In this document: positions 9,399-17,775 of the stretch, piece after piece
How positions within the stretch are numbered: position 1 is the first letter of the stretch
How the letters are laid out: every line of letters begins with the position of its first letter
DNA from: an uncultured Rhodopila sp.
GTDB lineage: Bacteria; Pseudomonadota; Alphaproteobacteria; Acetobacterales; Acetobacteraceae
Length of the DNA stretch: 64,000 bases
NCBI GenBank assembly: GCA_903851415.1
Contig: CAINOE010000213.1
Location: 1-64,000, forward strand
Reading direction: 5' to 3'
Position numbers and translations under genes: made by a program
The notes under the pieces: model-generated
Seen by the model: only the letters and a program-made list of their open reading frames with translations
Database searches by the model: none
What the model was told of the DNA's origin: nothing

Positions 9399-9713
9399 AT
9401 GGACACTGCCGCCTTCCGCCTGTCCGTTCAGGCCGCCCAACCGCCGTCGCCACTGTCTCTGCCGTTGCAGGCGCTATGGTGGGACGCAAAAGGCGACTGG
9501 GATCGCGCGCATGAATGTGCCCAGGCGGAACCCGGGCCGCATGGCGCGGCGGTTCATGCCTACCTGCACCGCAAGGAGCCCGACCCGGCCAACGCGCGGT
9601 ATTGGTACAACCGCGCCGGACGGCCGCAGGTCAGCTGCAGCCTCGAACAGGAATGGGACGCGCTGGCGGCGGAGCTACTGGCCGGCCAGGCAGCCGGCAA
9701 AGTCTTCGAATGA
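9399..9713 (+). CDS. Conserved hypothetical protein
   Basis: About 104 aa from the ATG at 9399; an in-frame TTG at 9384 is a weaker alternative. Motifs WWDAKGDWDRAHECAQ, VHAYLHRKEPD and NARYWYNRAGR look like a conserved small family with a tetratricopeptide-like helix pair. I recognise the pattern but not a function. No signal peptide or membrane segment. Its 3' end overlaps the convergent beta-helix gene by 39 nt. Confidence 0.75.
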   Translation: MDTAAFRLSVQAAQPPSPLSLPLQALWWDAKGDWDRAHECAQAEPGPHGAAVHAYLHRKEPDPANARYWYNRAGRPQVSCSLEQEWDALAAELLAGQAAGKVFE

Positions 9714-11192
9714 GCCCGGCCGCGCTTCGCCGCCGCGCCGCTGGCCGCACAGGTCAGCGCGCGACTCGGTCTCCGCCACGCTCGCCGGTGCCGTTCGCCA
9801 GGCCAGATCGAGACTCGCCGGATCGCGGTAGAGACCGCGTTGCGGATGCATTCCGACGTACAGCCCCAGCAGAAACGGTGAATCATTGTCCTTGGCCCGC
9901 AGCATTCCGCCATCGCGTTGCCGGATCGCCCCGTCGACGATGTTTCGGGTCACGGTGGCTGAGGACTCGACGAACCGCACGTCGATGCCGGCGGTATCCA
10001 GAAGCGTGTTGTGATCGATGACCGACCGGGCGGAGCGGTTCACGTAGATGCCGTCGTCGCTGCAAAATGCCACCAGATTGTCGCGGATGACGCCGCCGAT
10101 CTGCTCGAAGCCGCTGGCGCCGCCTTCACGGCGATAGGCGATGCCGGTGCCGCCGCCGCCAAGCGACAGCCCGACTTTCTCTCCGGGGACATTGCGCAGT
10201 TTCCACTCGCAGACCACGAGGTTGCGCTCAATGACATTGCCCTTGCCCTCACCCTTGACGTACCCGCCATAGGTTGGCCCGCCGCCGTAGCCCGGGCCGC
10301 GGACGAAATCGGCGATGATGTTGCCGCGGATCGCCCAGTCGCTGGCGGCGACCAGGTCGACCGAAACGATTGGTTCGGCGGTGTTGCGCGGCGCCGTGTC
10401 GAGCAGCGTGTTGCCCTCAATCGCACCGCCGTCGGGAAACAGGCCGTCCTCAGCGTTGATCTTGATGTGGGCGTTGAAATCCGCCAGCAGGTTGTTGCGG
10501 ATCACCGTGCCGGTGGCGCCGGCAACGACATGAAACGCATGCTCACACCGGGTGTGTTCGGCGCATACGCCGCGCAGGCTCAGATTCTCGAACCGCCAGA
10601 AGGGGCCGGTGACCTTCAATGCCTCCGGTCCGTCGGACTCGATGACGGCATCGCCCAGCCGCGCGGCACGGACAATGATGGGCCTGGCCGCGGTCCCCGT
10701 CCCGCTGAAGTGAATCGCAGTGCCGGAGAAATGGTAAAGCCCGGGCTGAAGCTGGATCACGTCGCCGGGCTCCGCGCCGGCGGCCGCAACGCTCAGTTCG
10801 TCCAGCGACGACACCAGCCTGAGCCGTCCGTCCGGAATGTCCCCGGACCGGTCGGCGGAGGCGCCCAGCGACCCCGGGAGCAGCGCCGCCCGCATCGGCG
10901 CCAGCCGATCGGCTCGGGTCAGCCAGTGCTCGGCCAAACGGGCGATGCCGCCGAGCGCCGGCTGGTCGCGGAACGCCGGCCGCTGTAGCTCAGCCGCCCA
11001 TTCGCGGGGCGTCCGGCCGATCTGCCAGAGCGCCGCGGCGGCTGCCACCGCGCCCGCCAGACCGGTCAGGCAAACGAGGATCGCGGCGAGTCCGAGCCGG
11101 CGGCCAATCGATCGTTTTTTCGGGGGCACGACGTGACGGCTTGCGGTATTGTAACGGATCGGCCTTGGCCGGGCGGTTGCCGGATCAGTCAT
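9675..11192 (-). CDS. Membrane-anchored right-handed parallel beta-helix protein
   Basis: From the ATG at 11192 the protein has ~505 aa; the frame continues to 11249. A short basic tail precedes one membrane helix (LGLAAILVCLTGLAGAVAAAAALW), so the rest is probably periplasmic. The main part consists of repeated strands with Asn ladders (VIRNNLLADF, AIEGNTLLDT, AIRGNIIADF, VIERNLVV, VIRDNLVAF, VIDHNTLLDT), the signature of a pectate-lyase/chondroitinase-B-like beta-helix. It could bind or cleave an acidic polysaccharide, but I cannot identify catalytic residues. It is transcribed divergently from the two smaller beta-helix genes. Confidence 0.8.
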   Translation of the reverse strand: MTDPATARPRPIRYNTASRHVVPPKKRSIGRRLGLAAILVCLTGLAGAVAAAAALWQIGRTPREWAAELQRPAFRDQPALGGIARLAEHWLTRADRLAPMRAALLPGSLGASADRSGDIPDGRLRLVSSLDELSVAAAGAEPGDVIQLQPGLYHFSGTAIHFSGTGTAARPIIVRAARLGDAVIESDGPEALKVTGPFWRFENLSLRGVCAEHTRCEHAFHVVAGATGTVIRNNLLADFNAHIKINAEDGLFPDGGAIEGNTLLDTAPRNTAEPIVSVDLVAASDWAIRGNIIADFVRGPGYGGGPTYGGYVKGEGKGNVIERNLVVCEWKLRNVPGEKVGLSLGGGGTGIAYRREGGASGFEQIGGVIRDNLVAFCSDDGIYVNRSARSVIDHNTLLDTAGIDVRFVESSATVTRNIVDGAIRQRDGGMLRAKDNDSPFLLGLYVGMHPQRGLYRDPASLDLAWRTAPASVAETESRADLCGQRRGGEARPGSFEDFAGCLAGQ

Positions 11193-11404
11193 GGAATCGA
11201 CGATACCCCGGGAAATGCCGCGGATCGCGGTCTGCGCAACGGTTAGCATGACGACGGGGATCGAGTCCGCAGTGATGTTCGTGCGCCGGAGACGATATTG
11301 TAACAGTTCGTGTTCCGGCTGGTTCCGGCGGCGCCTGACGGGTATGGCTGACCCGGCTTGATCCCCGATGCATGGATCTACGAAAAAAAATCGAGGTTGA
11401 TGAC

Positions 11405-12364
11405 ATGACGTTTTTGCAACGCGGGCCGCGGTCCGTTCGTCCTGGCCGCTGGATGCCCGCCGCCGTGCTCGCCGCGGTCTGCCTTGCCACCCCGGGCCAG
11501 GCCGCGACGCTGGAGGTCGGTTCCGGCAAAACCTACGCGGCGCCGTCGGCCGCCGCGGCCGCCGCGCATGACGGCGACCACGTCGTGATCGCTGCGGGTT
11601 CCTATTTCGATTGCGCGGTGTGGCGGGCGAACGACCTCACGATCGAGGGCGCCGGCCCGGACGCGACGGTGATCACCGACAAGACGTGCAACGGCAAGGC
11701 GCTGTTCATCACCCAGGGCAACAACATCACGATCCGCAACCTGATGCTGACGCGCGCCCGCGTGCCCGACATGAACGGCGCCGGAATCCGTGCCGAGGGC
11801 GGCGACCTGACCATCGAGCATGTGCAGTTCGTCAACAACCAGAACGGCATCCTGACCGGCCCGTTGCCGGGGAAGAAGATCGTCATCCGCGACAGCGTCT
11901 TCATCCGCAACGGCATTTGCGACGGCGCATGCGCCCATGGCATCTATATCGGCCCGGTCGCTCTGCTGCGCGTCGAACGCTCCAGGTTCTTCGAAACGAA
12001 GCAGGGCCACAGCATCAAGTCGCGCGCCCAGCGCACGGAGGTCATCGGTTGCGACATTGCCGACGGCGCCGATGGGACATCAAGCTATTCCGTCGAAGTG
12101 CCGAACGGCGGCGCTGTCGTGCTGCGCGACAACCACATCCAGAAAGGCCCGAAAGCTGAGAACCACACCGCGGCCCTGGTCGTTGGATCGGAAGGCGTCA
12201 CCCAGCCGACGCCGGAGATCCTCGTCGAGCACAACACGTTCCTGGTGGAGGGCGACTACAACTCCTACCTTGTGTGGAACCTCACCGCGACCGAGGCGGT
12301 GCTGAAGGGCAACATCCTGAAAGGCAACGCGAAGCCGCTGCGCGGCGACGGCACCGTGCAATGA
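11405..12364 (+). CDS. Secreted parallel beta-helix protein, tandem paralogue A
   Basis: 319 aa from the ATG at 11405, preceded by GAGG at 11393-11396. A signal peptide (MPAAVLAAVCLATPGQA) is followed by VGSGKTYAAPSAAAAAAHDGD, the usual beginning of right-handed beta-helix proteins. GSYFDCAVWRAN and the TDKTCNGKA segment contain a Cys pair that may form a disulfide. Repeats such as ITIRNLMLTRA and LTIEHVQFVNNQNGIL are helix coils. It is clearly homologous to the next gene, whose start overlaps its stop (ATGA). No catalytic site is recognised. Confidence 0.85.
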   Translation: MTFLQRGPRSVRPGRWMPAAVLAAVCLATPGQAATLEVGSGKTYAAPSAAAAAAHDGDHVVIAAGSYFDCAVWRANDLTIEGAGPDATVITDKTCNGKALFITQGNNITIRNLMLTRARVPDMNGAGIRAEGGDLTIEHVQFVNNQNGILTGPLPGKKIVIRDSVFIRNGICDGACAHGIYIGPVALLRVERSRFFETKQGHSIKSRAQRTEVIGCDIADGADGTSSYSVEVPNGGAVVLRDNHIQKGPKAENHTAALVVGSEGVTQPTPEILVEHNTFLVEGDYNSYLVWNLTATEAVLKGNILKGNAKPLRGDGTVQ

Positions 12365-13371
12365 TCGCCAGGCGGCTCGTTTTGCTATTGGCCGCCGCCC
12401 CGGCCGTTTGCAGCGATCCGGCGGCCGCGCGGACCCTGGAAGTCGGCTTCGGACGGACCTACGCGTCCCCAAGCGAGGCCGCCGCTGCCGCCGCGGACGG
12501 CGACACGGTGGCGATCGCGCCGGGCAGCTATTTCGATTGCGCGATCTGGCGCGCCAACCGGCTGACCATCGCCGCCACCGGGGGAGATGTTCAGATCACC
12601 GACAGGGCCTGTGCAGGCAAGGCAGCGTTCGTGGTCGAGGGCGACGACGTGACGATCCGCGGGCTGACTTTTGCGCGCATCCGGGTGCCCGACGGCAACG
12701 GCGCGGGAATCCGGGCCGAGGGCCGCGACCTGACCGTAGAGGACAGCCGCTTCGTCAACAATCAGGTTGCCATACTCACCAGCGGCGGCGGAAGCCTGCG
12801 CATCAGCGGCTGCACCTTCAGCGGCAACGGGGCCGGGACCGGGGACCACCCGCTGCCGGCCGTTCTGACGGGGCCGCTCGAACGGCTGTCGGTCTCCCGA
12901 TCGGTGTTCGAGGACCCGCGCGGCAGCGGCCATATCGCGTCTTCCGCAGCCCGGACCGAGCTGGTTGGCAACCGGCTGTCCGGCGAAGGCGGCGAGATGA
13001 CTCGGCCGCTGGTTTCGCTCAACGGCTCCGTGGTGCTGCTGGAGGGCAATACCTTCACCCTCTCACCCACGTCAGCCGATCGGCCCGGCGCGGTGCTGGT
13101 GTTCGGGGATGCCGAGGTGGTGGCGGTGCGCGGCAACACCCTGGTCGAACCTGCGGGCAGCGTGCCCATGGTGCGGAATTGGAGCGGCGCCGCGGCAGCT
13201 TCGTATGGCAATACCGTGCCCGACGGAGTCGAGGCGGTGTCGGAAAGCGGCGCGACCTACCATCGCCTGCGGTCCCGGATTGCCGCGTTGCGGTCGTCCG
13301 CCCGGGAGGCGGCGGGGAATGCGCGGCACGAGGTGGCGCAGGCGGCCCGCGGGCTCGGCTTGATCCCGTGA
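12361..13371 (+). CDS. Secreted parallel beta-helix protein, tandem paralogue B
   Basis: 336 aa from the ATG at 12361, translationally coupled to paralogue A. It begins with a signal peptide (LVLLLAAAPAVCSDPAAA) and repeats the A pattern: VGFGRTYASPSEAAAAAADGD, GSYFDCAIWRAN, TDRACAGKA, VTIRGLTFARIRVPDGNGAG and RFVNNQVAIL. The C-terminal part diverges from A and ends in a charged helix rich in Ala and Arg. The pair arose by tandem duplication. A role in cell-envelope or exopolysaccharide binding is possible but unproven. Confidence 0.83.
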   Translation: MIARRLVLLLAAAPAVCSDPAAARTLEVGFGRTYASPSEAAAAAADGDTVAIAPGSYFDCAIWRANRLTIAATGGDVQITDRACAGKAAFVVEGDDVTIRGLTFARIRVPDGNGAGIRAEGRDLTVEDSRFVNNQVAILTSGGGSLRISGCTFSGNGAGTGDHPLPAVLTGPLERLSVSRSVFEDPRGSGHIASSAARTELVGNRLSGEGGEMTRPLVSLNGSVVLLEGNTFTLSPTSADRPGAVLVFGDAEVVAVRGNTLVEPAGSVPMVRNWSGAAAASYGNTVPDGVEAVSESGATYHRLRSRIAALRSSAREAAGNARHEVAQAARGLGLIP

Positions 13372-13460
13372 CCAGCGCCGGAACGGTGGCCGATCGGCGC
13401 GGGCCGGCCTAAGCTGGTTCAGCCGCGCGGGAAGTGCGCAAACCATAGGCAGTATCGCTC

Positions 13461-14831
13461 ATGTCTCGTCTTGTCGTCGTTTCCAACCGTGTCGCGCCAA
13501 TCCAGGAGGGCGAGGCGACGGCGGGGGGATTGGCAGCGGGGGTGCTGGATGCGCTGAAGCAGAAGGGCGGCCTGTGGTTCGGCTGGAGCGGCGAAGTGAC
13601 CGACTCGGGCGAGCAGAAGCCGGAGCGAACCGTCGGGCCGATAACCCTGTTCACCATCGACCTGACGCGGCGGGACTACGACGAATTCTACCGCGGCTTC
13701 GCCAACGGCACCCTCTGGCCCGTTCTTCACTATCAGATCGGCCTTGGCCGCTTCGAATGGCCGGAGTTCGCGGGATACCGGCGGGTGAACGACCTGTTCG
13801 CCCGCGCGCTGACGCCGCTGGTGCGGCAGGACGACCTGATCTGGGTGCATGACTATCACCTGCTGTGCCTCGCCGAATCGCTGCGGGCGAACGGGCTGGG
13901 CAACCGTATCGGCCTGTTTCTGCACACCCCTTTCCCCTCTCCCGGCGTGTTCATGACGATCCCGTCGCATGCCGAACTGATCAGGGCGATGTGCGCCTAC
14001 GATCTGCTCGGGTTCCAGACCGAGATCGATCGCACGGCCTTCCTGGATTACGCCGTCCGGCATGCCGGCGGTTCGGTGGACGGCATGGCGGACGGCACGG
14101 TGCTGGTGGCGGGGCGGGTCGTGCGCACCGGGGTCTATCCCATCGGCGTGCATGTCGATGAAGTGCGCGCCCAGGCGGAGACTCCGGTCAATCGGCGCCA
14201 AGCCACGCGCATGCGGGCCTTCCTGATGGACCGCCTGATCCTGTCCGTCGATCGCCTGGATTACTCGAAGGGGCTGCGGCAACGGTTCGCCGCGTTCGAG
14301 CGGTTCCTGGCGGAGTATCCGGCGCAGCACGGGCTGGTCACGTTCATGCAGATCGCGCCGCCTTCGCGGTCTGATATCGAGACCTATCAGCGCATCAGGC
14401 GGGAGCTGGAGGGCGAGGCGGGACGGATCAACGGACGCTTCGCCGAAGTGGACTGGGTGCCGCTGCGCTACCTCAACCGCAGCTTCGCGCGGAACGTGCT
14501 GATGCCGCTGTATGCGGAGGCGCAGGCGTGCCTGGTGACTCCGCTGCGCGACGGAATGAACCTGGTCGCGAAGGAATACGTGGCGGCGCAGGACCCGGAG
14601 GAGCCGGGGGTGCTGATCCTGTCGGAATTCGCCGGCGCGGCGCGGGAGCTGGATGCGGCTCTTTTGGTCAATCCGTATGACGAACAAGGCATGGCAAAGG
14701 CGATGGACCGGGCGCTGTCGATGCCGGTGGAGGAGCGGCGGGAGCGGCACCAGGCGATGATGGCGGTGATGCGGCGGAACAGCCTGGAGCGGTGGCGGGA
14801 CCGGTTTGAGGCGGATCTGCGGGGGGATTGA
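13461..14831 (+). CDS. otsA: Trehalose-6-phosphate synthase
   Basis: GT20 enzyme joining UDP-glucose and glucose-6-phosphate into trehalose-6-phosphate, a stress-protective sugar precursor. The N-terminus LVVVSNRVAP, the GGLAAGV loop, WVHDYHLLCLAE, LFLHTPFPSPGVF, SVDRLDYSKGL and the C-terminal PLRDGMNLVAKEYVAAQ are the classical OtsA motifs. The length of 456 aa is normal. No trehalose-6-phosphate phosphatase (otsB) gene is adjacent within the window. The start at 13461 is set by the conserved N-terminus. Confidence 0.96.
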   Translation: MSRLVVVSNRVAPIQEGEATAGGLAAGVLDALKQKGGLWFGWSGEVTDSGEQKPERTVGPITLFTIDLTRRDYDEFYRGFANGTLWPVLHYQIGLGRFEWPEFAGYRRVNDLFARALTPLVRQDDLIWVHDYHLLCLAESLRANGLGNRIGLFLHTPFPSPGVFMTIPSHAELIRAMCAYDLLGFQTEIDRTAFLDYAVRHAGGSVDGMADGTVLVAGRVVRTGVYPIGVHVDEVRAQAETPVNRRQATRMRAFLMDRLILSVDRLDYSKGLRQRFAAFERFLAEYPAQHGLVTFMQIAPPSRSDIETYQRIRRELEGEAGRINGRFAEVDWVPLRYLNRSFARNVLMPLYAEAQACLVTPLRDGMNLVAKEYVAAQDPEEPGVLILSEFAGAARELDAALLVNPYDEQGMAKAMDRALSMPVEERRERHQAMMAVMRRNSLERWRDRFEADLRGD

Positions 14832-14942
14832 CCCCGGCTTTCCCGCCGCGGGCCCGGTTTGTATCGCTTTGTGGCGCGGTTTTCGCTCCCGGGCTATGAT
14901 CGTTCGCCGCCGGGGCAGCCGCGCGGCTCCAACAAGACGGGG

Positions 14943-16088
14943 ATGCTCCTAATGCTGAAACAATCCATGCAGGCGGGCCGGCGATTCGGCCTTCTTGGCG
15001 CCGCGGCGACCTTCGCCATCCTGCTGACCGGTGCCGCGATGCCCGGCCGGGCGCAGCCGATCCATGTCGCGGTCGCCGGGCCGATCACCGGGGAGTATGC
15101 GGCGTTCGGCTCGCAGATGAAGGCGGGCGCCGAGCAGGCGGTGGCCGATTTGAACAAGGCCGGCGGGGTGCTGGGCAAGCAGCTCGTGCTGGATGTCGGC
15201 GACGATGCCTGCGATCCGAAGCAGGCGGTGTCGGTCGCCAACCAGCTTGCCTCCAAGGGCGTCAAGCTGGTGGCCGGTCATTTCTGCTCCGGCAGTTCGA
15301 TCCCGGCCAGCAAGGTGTATTCGGAGGAGGGCATCCTGCAGATCTCGCCCGCCTCGACCAATCCGAAATACACCGATGAGGGTAGCTGGAACACGTTCCG
15401 CGTCTGCGGCCGCGACGATGAGCAGGGCAAGGTCGCCGGCGACTACCTGGCGAAGCATTTCAAGGGCGAGAAGATCGCCATCCTGAACGACAACTCGGCC
15501 TACGGCAAAGGCCTGGCGGATGAGACGGCGAAGGCTTTGCATGCGGCGGGCGGCAAGGAAGTGCTGGCGACCGCCTATACGCCGGGCGAGAAGGACTACT
15601 CCTCGCTGGTCAGCCGCCTGAAGGAGGCGGGTGTCACGGTGATCTATGTCGGCGGCTACCATACCGAGGCCGGGCTGATCATCCGCCAGGCCAAGGAGCA
15701 GGGCCTGAAGGCGACGCTCGTCGGCGGCGATGCGCTGGTGACGAACGAGTTCTGGCAGATCGCCGGTGAGGCCGGCGTCGGCACGCTGATGACCTTCCCG
15801 CCCGACCCGCGGCTGATGAAGAGCGCGGCCGAGGTGGTGAAGGAGTTCAAGGCGAAGAACGTCGATCCGGAAGGGTATGTGCTTTACACCTACGCGGCCG
15901 TGCAGGTTTGGGCTGATGCGGTGAAGAAGGCGGGCACAACCGATCCGAAGAAGGTGGCGACCGAACTGAAGGCGGCCGGGAACTGGCCGAGCGTGATCGG
16001 GCCGGTCAGCTTCGACAAGAAGGGTGACACGACCGGCGGCGGGTACGTGTTCTATGTCTGGAAGAGCGGTTCCTACGCGCAGATGTAG
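14943..16088 (+). CDS. Branched-chain amino acid ABC transporter substrate-binding protein (LivK type)
   Basis: Periplasmic type I binding protein, ~381 aa from the ATG at 14943 (14952 also possible). The signal peptide FGLLGAAATFAILLTGAAMPGRAQ is followed by HVAVAGPITGEYAAFGSQM, then QLVLDVGDDACDPKQAVSVANQL and a Cys-containing GHFCSGSSIPA loop with TNPKYTD, all typical of LivJ/LivK proteins. No permease or ATPase genes for a Liv system are adjacent, so it is either an orphan component or pairs with a transporter elsewhere. The ligand cannot be proven from sequence. Confidence 0.92.
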   Translation: MLLMLKQSMQAGRRFGLLGAAATFAILLTGAAMPGRAQPIHVAVAGPITGEYAAFGSQMKAGAEQAVADLNKAGGVLGKQLVLDVGDDACDPKQAVSVANQLASKGVKLVAGHFCSGSSIPASKVYSEEGILQISPASTNPKYTDEGSWNTFRVCGRDDEQGKVAGDYLAKHFKGEKIAILNDNSAYGKGLADETAKALHAAGGKEVLATAYTPGEKDYSSLVSRLKEAGVTVIYVGGYHTEAGLIIRQAKEQGLKATLVGGDALVTNEFWQIAGEAGVGTLMTFPPDPRLMKSAAEVVKEFKAKNVDPEGYVLYTYAAVQVWADAVKKAGTTDPKKVATELKAAGNWPSVIGPVSFDKKGDTTGGGYVFYVWKSGSYAQM

Positions 16089-16413
16089 TCGTTGACGATG
16101 CGGGTGGCCGGGGGATTCCCGGTCATCCGCGGGTTTGCTAACGACAGGGCGCCTTCATGACCAAGGCGTTGGAAGCTCCGGCACTGCTGCGAAAATGGGG
16201 AGGGGGTCCGGCTTTCGGCGGCGCTGCGGCGGTCCGCACCGGCCTGTCTCCGCGGCGAACCAGGCTTTGTTGCTTTGTTTTCGATCATCGTGATGCCGCC
16301 GCGGACAAACCAGACCGACAACAAGCTTATTGCTCTTATTCACTAACATGAGTAGGTTCTGTTTCGGTCCATGGAATGCTCTTTGAGGGAAAACTCCTGT
16401 AAAGGAAGGTGCG
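16089..16413. other. Gene-free interval with lower GC
   Basis: About 325 bp without a credible gene. From ~16260 the composition becomes visibly less GC-rich (runs such as GCTTTGTTGCTTTGTTTTCG), continuing into the next gene. An SD-like AAAGGAAGG lies at about 16401-16409, just upstream of the transglycosylase start. This may mark the edge of transferred DNA. Confidence 0.45.
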
Positions 16414-16857
16414 ATGGCTGCATTGGATTTCGACACTGTAAGAACCCTTGTTGCTGCCAACAATCGCTCACCGATTCTGTCAAATGAACTGATCATCTGT
16501 CTGATCTGGAAGGAAAGCGGGTTCGATCCGGCCGTGAAGAACGCCGTCTCGAGTGCAATCGGTCTCATGCAAATCACGCATGCGGCGGTCGCCGACGTGA
16601 ACGCCAACACGCCAAAAGGCACTCATTATTCCTACTCTCAAATGTCCGACCCGGCTCAGAACATTCAGTGTGGAACCTACTATCTCAGTCTCCGGATCAA
16701 GCGTGCCGGAAGCGATGTCGCGAAAGGGATCGAGCGATTCGGCACCGGCTCCGGATACGCCGAGAATTTGCTTGCCGCCGAGGCCTGCATGAAACGACAA
16801 CAGCCGCCCAGCTCAGCCGATCAGCTCAAGCCATGCCTTTTCGCAATTCATCCATGA
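16414..16857 (+). CDS. SLT-domain lytic transglycosylase without signal peptide
   Basis: 147-aa peptidoglycan-cleaving domain of the soluble lytic transglycosylase/goose-lysozyme fold. Motifs in order: the catalytic Glu34 in IWKESGFDP, AIGLMQIT at 48-55, AQNIQCGTYYL at 81-91 and FGTGSGYAENLLAAE at 109-123. Family enzymes are usually exported, but no signal peptide or membrane anchor is visible, as in cargo-type effectors and phage enzymes. AAAGGAAGG precedes the ATG. The stop overlaps the start of an Ivy-type inhibitor gene (ATGA), a toxin-immunity-like arrangement. Base composition is lower in GC than in neighbours, so transfer is likely. Confidence 0.88.
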   Translation: MAALDFDTVRTLVAANNRSPILSNELIICLIWKESGFDPAVKNAVSSAIGLMQITHAAVADVNANTPKGTHYSYSQMSDPAQNIQCGTYYLSLRIKRAGSDVAKGIERFGTGSGYAENLLAAEACMKRQQPPSSADQLKPCLFAIHP

Positions 16858-17306
16858 TCATTCGCAGAGCGATAGGCGCAGCGGCGCTGGCCGTGTTACT
16901 CACGGCCGCCGCACCGGCCGACTGGGGTAATCTGTCGCACTGGGTAGGTCGTTATCCGACCGACGGCGATGTCCGTCCGCCTGCTCGTTTGTTTGATGTA
17001 CCGGCTATCCGCGCAGAAATGGAGCAGTTGCTGAGTTCTGCGGACCGGAACCGGCTACGGGCGCTCAGCGTCGAGACCCCGATTGAGCAGATCGGCCCTT
17101 TTTTGATCATCAAACAATGCATGCCGCACGATTGCGGGAACCAAAACGCGATCGTGGTGCTTGATGGCACCACCAGGCGGATGTGGGTAGGCTTGTTTGC
17201 CCGAACTCCAGCGGTTACGTCCACGCGGTGGTTCGGCACTGGCGACTTTCACGCTCTGCCGGCCGAAGTTCTACGGTCGTTCGATCAGCAGCACGAGCCA
17301 CAATGA
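16854..17306 (+). CDS. Ivy-family (inhibitor of vertebrate lysozyme) periplasmic protein
   Basis: 150 aa. It starts with a signal peptide (MIIRRAIGAAALAVLLTAAAP) and carries CMPHDCGNQ at residues 89-97. This corresponds to the CKPHDCG loop that Ivy proteins insert into the active site of lysozymes. The following strand VVLDGTTRRMWVGLF also fits the family. Known Ivy proteins act in the periplasm on C-type lysozyme, and some inhibit lytic transglycosylases. I chose the ATG at 16854 because it overlaps the transglycosylase stop; 16833 is an upstream alternative. The context suggests immunity to, or control of, the neighbouring enzyme. Confidence 0.82.
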   Translation: MIIRRAIGAAALAVLLTAAAPADWGNLSHWVGRYPTDGDVRPPARLFDVPAIRAEMEQLLSSADRNRLRALSVETPIEQIGPFLIIKQCMPHDCGNQNAIVVLDGTTRRMWVGLFARTPAVTSTRWFGTGDFHALPAEVLRSFDQQHEPQ

Positions 17307-17317
17307 CGCGCGGCCAA

Positions 17318-17569
17318 CTACTGTAATACCACCGCGCTTAAGGACCGACGCTCCGGCGGTGCCTCGGAGAACCCGCCATCGACGAACGAGCGATCGGCGA
17401 GCTTGTCGCCCCTATAGAGCGCGATCCTGCCGCCGCGCAGAGTCGCGATCATCGGCGTGTGGCCGTCCAGCACACCGATGTCGCCTTCGGCCCCCGGGAT
17501 CACCACCATGTCCACCGGACGGGACAGCGGCAGCTTCTCCGGGCTGACGATCTCCAGCGAGACCGCCAT
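17318..17569 (-). pseudogene. Truncated ATP synthase epsilon subunit (atpC 5' fragment)
   Basis: The first ~75 codons match the N-terminal beta-sandwich of the F1 epsilon subunit (SLEIVSPEKLPLSRPVDMVV, PGAEGDIGVLDGHTPMIATL, FVDGGFSEAPPER). After PPER at about 17343 the similarity stops, and the frame ends with an unrelated short tail. The helical C-terminal domain is missing. It is preceded by the last codons of atpD but no other atp gene is present, so this is a displaced fragment and not the functional copy. Confidence 0.8.
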
Positions 17570-17572
17570 GGC

Positions 17573-17607
17573 TCAGGCCTTCGCCTTCAGCGTCTCGACC
17601 TTGGCAA
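17573..17607 (-). pseudogene. 3' end of ATP synthase beta subunit (atpD remnant)
   Basis: Eleven codons reading VAKVETLKAKA and a stop, three bases before the atpC fragment start, exactly as in an atpD-atpC operon. Upstream of the Val codon the sequence is unrelated to atpD. Too short for a confident identification alone; the adjacency to atpC makes it credible. Confidence 0.55.
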
Positions 17608-17657
17608 CGGTCGTGGGGCACCGTTGGTAGCTGCACGCCACATGCCGGCTTACCACT

Positions 17658-17775
17658 CCTAAGCCGGCGAAGCCGGAACCAACAGGTTTGGTGTAGCCTC
17701 CCCTGTCGAGAGTGTCATCTTGCGGGGGATTCTCACCTTGATTGTCGCGCGGCATTCCGGCTTCGCCGGCTTAGG
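17658..17775. repeat. Perfect 21-bp inverted repeat around a 76-bp spacer
   Basis: CCTAAGCCGGCGAAGCCGGAA at 17658-17678 is the exact complement of 17755-17775. Each arm also contains its own small hairpin (CCGGC-gaa-GCCGG). The spacer shows no gene. It lies within the decayed stretch holding the atp fragment and may be a small mobile-element footprint. Confidence 0.65.

Noticed and set aside
17318..17569. Functional atpC gene
   Set aside because: C-terminal domain missing, similarity stops abruptly, and only a scrap of atpD is present with no other atp genes.
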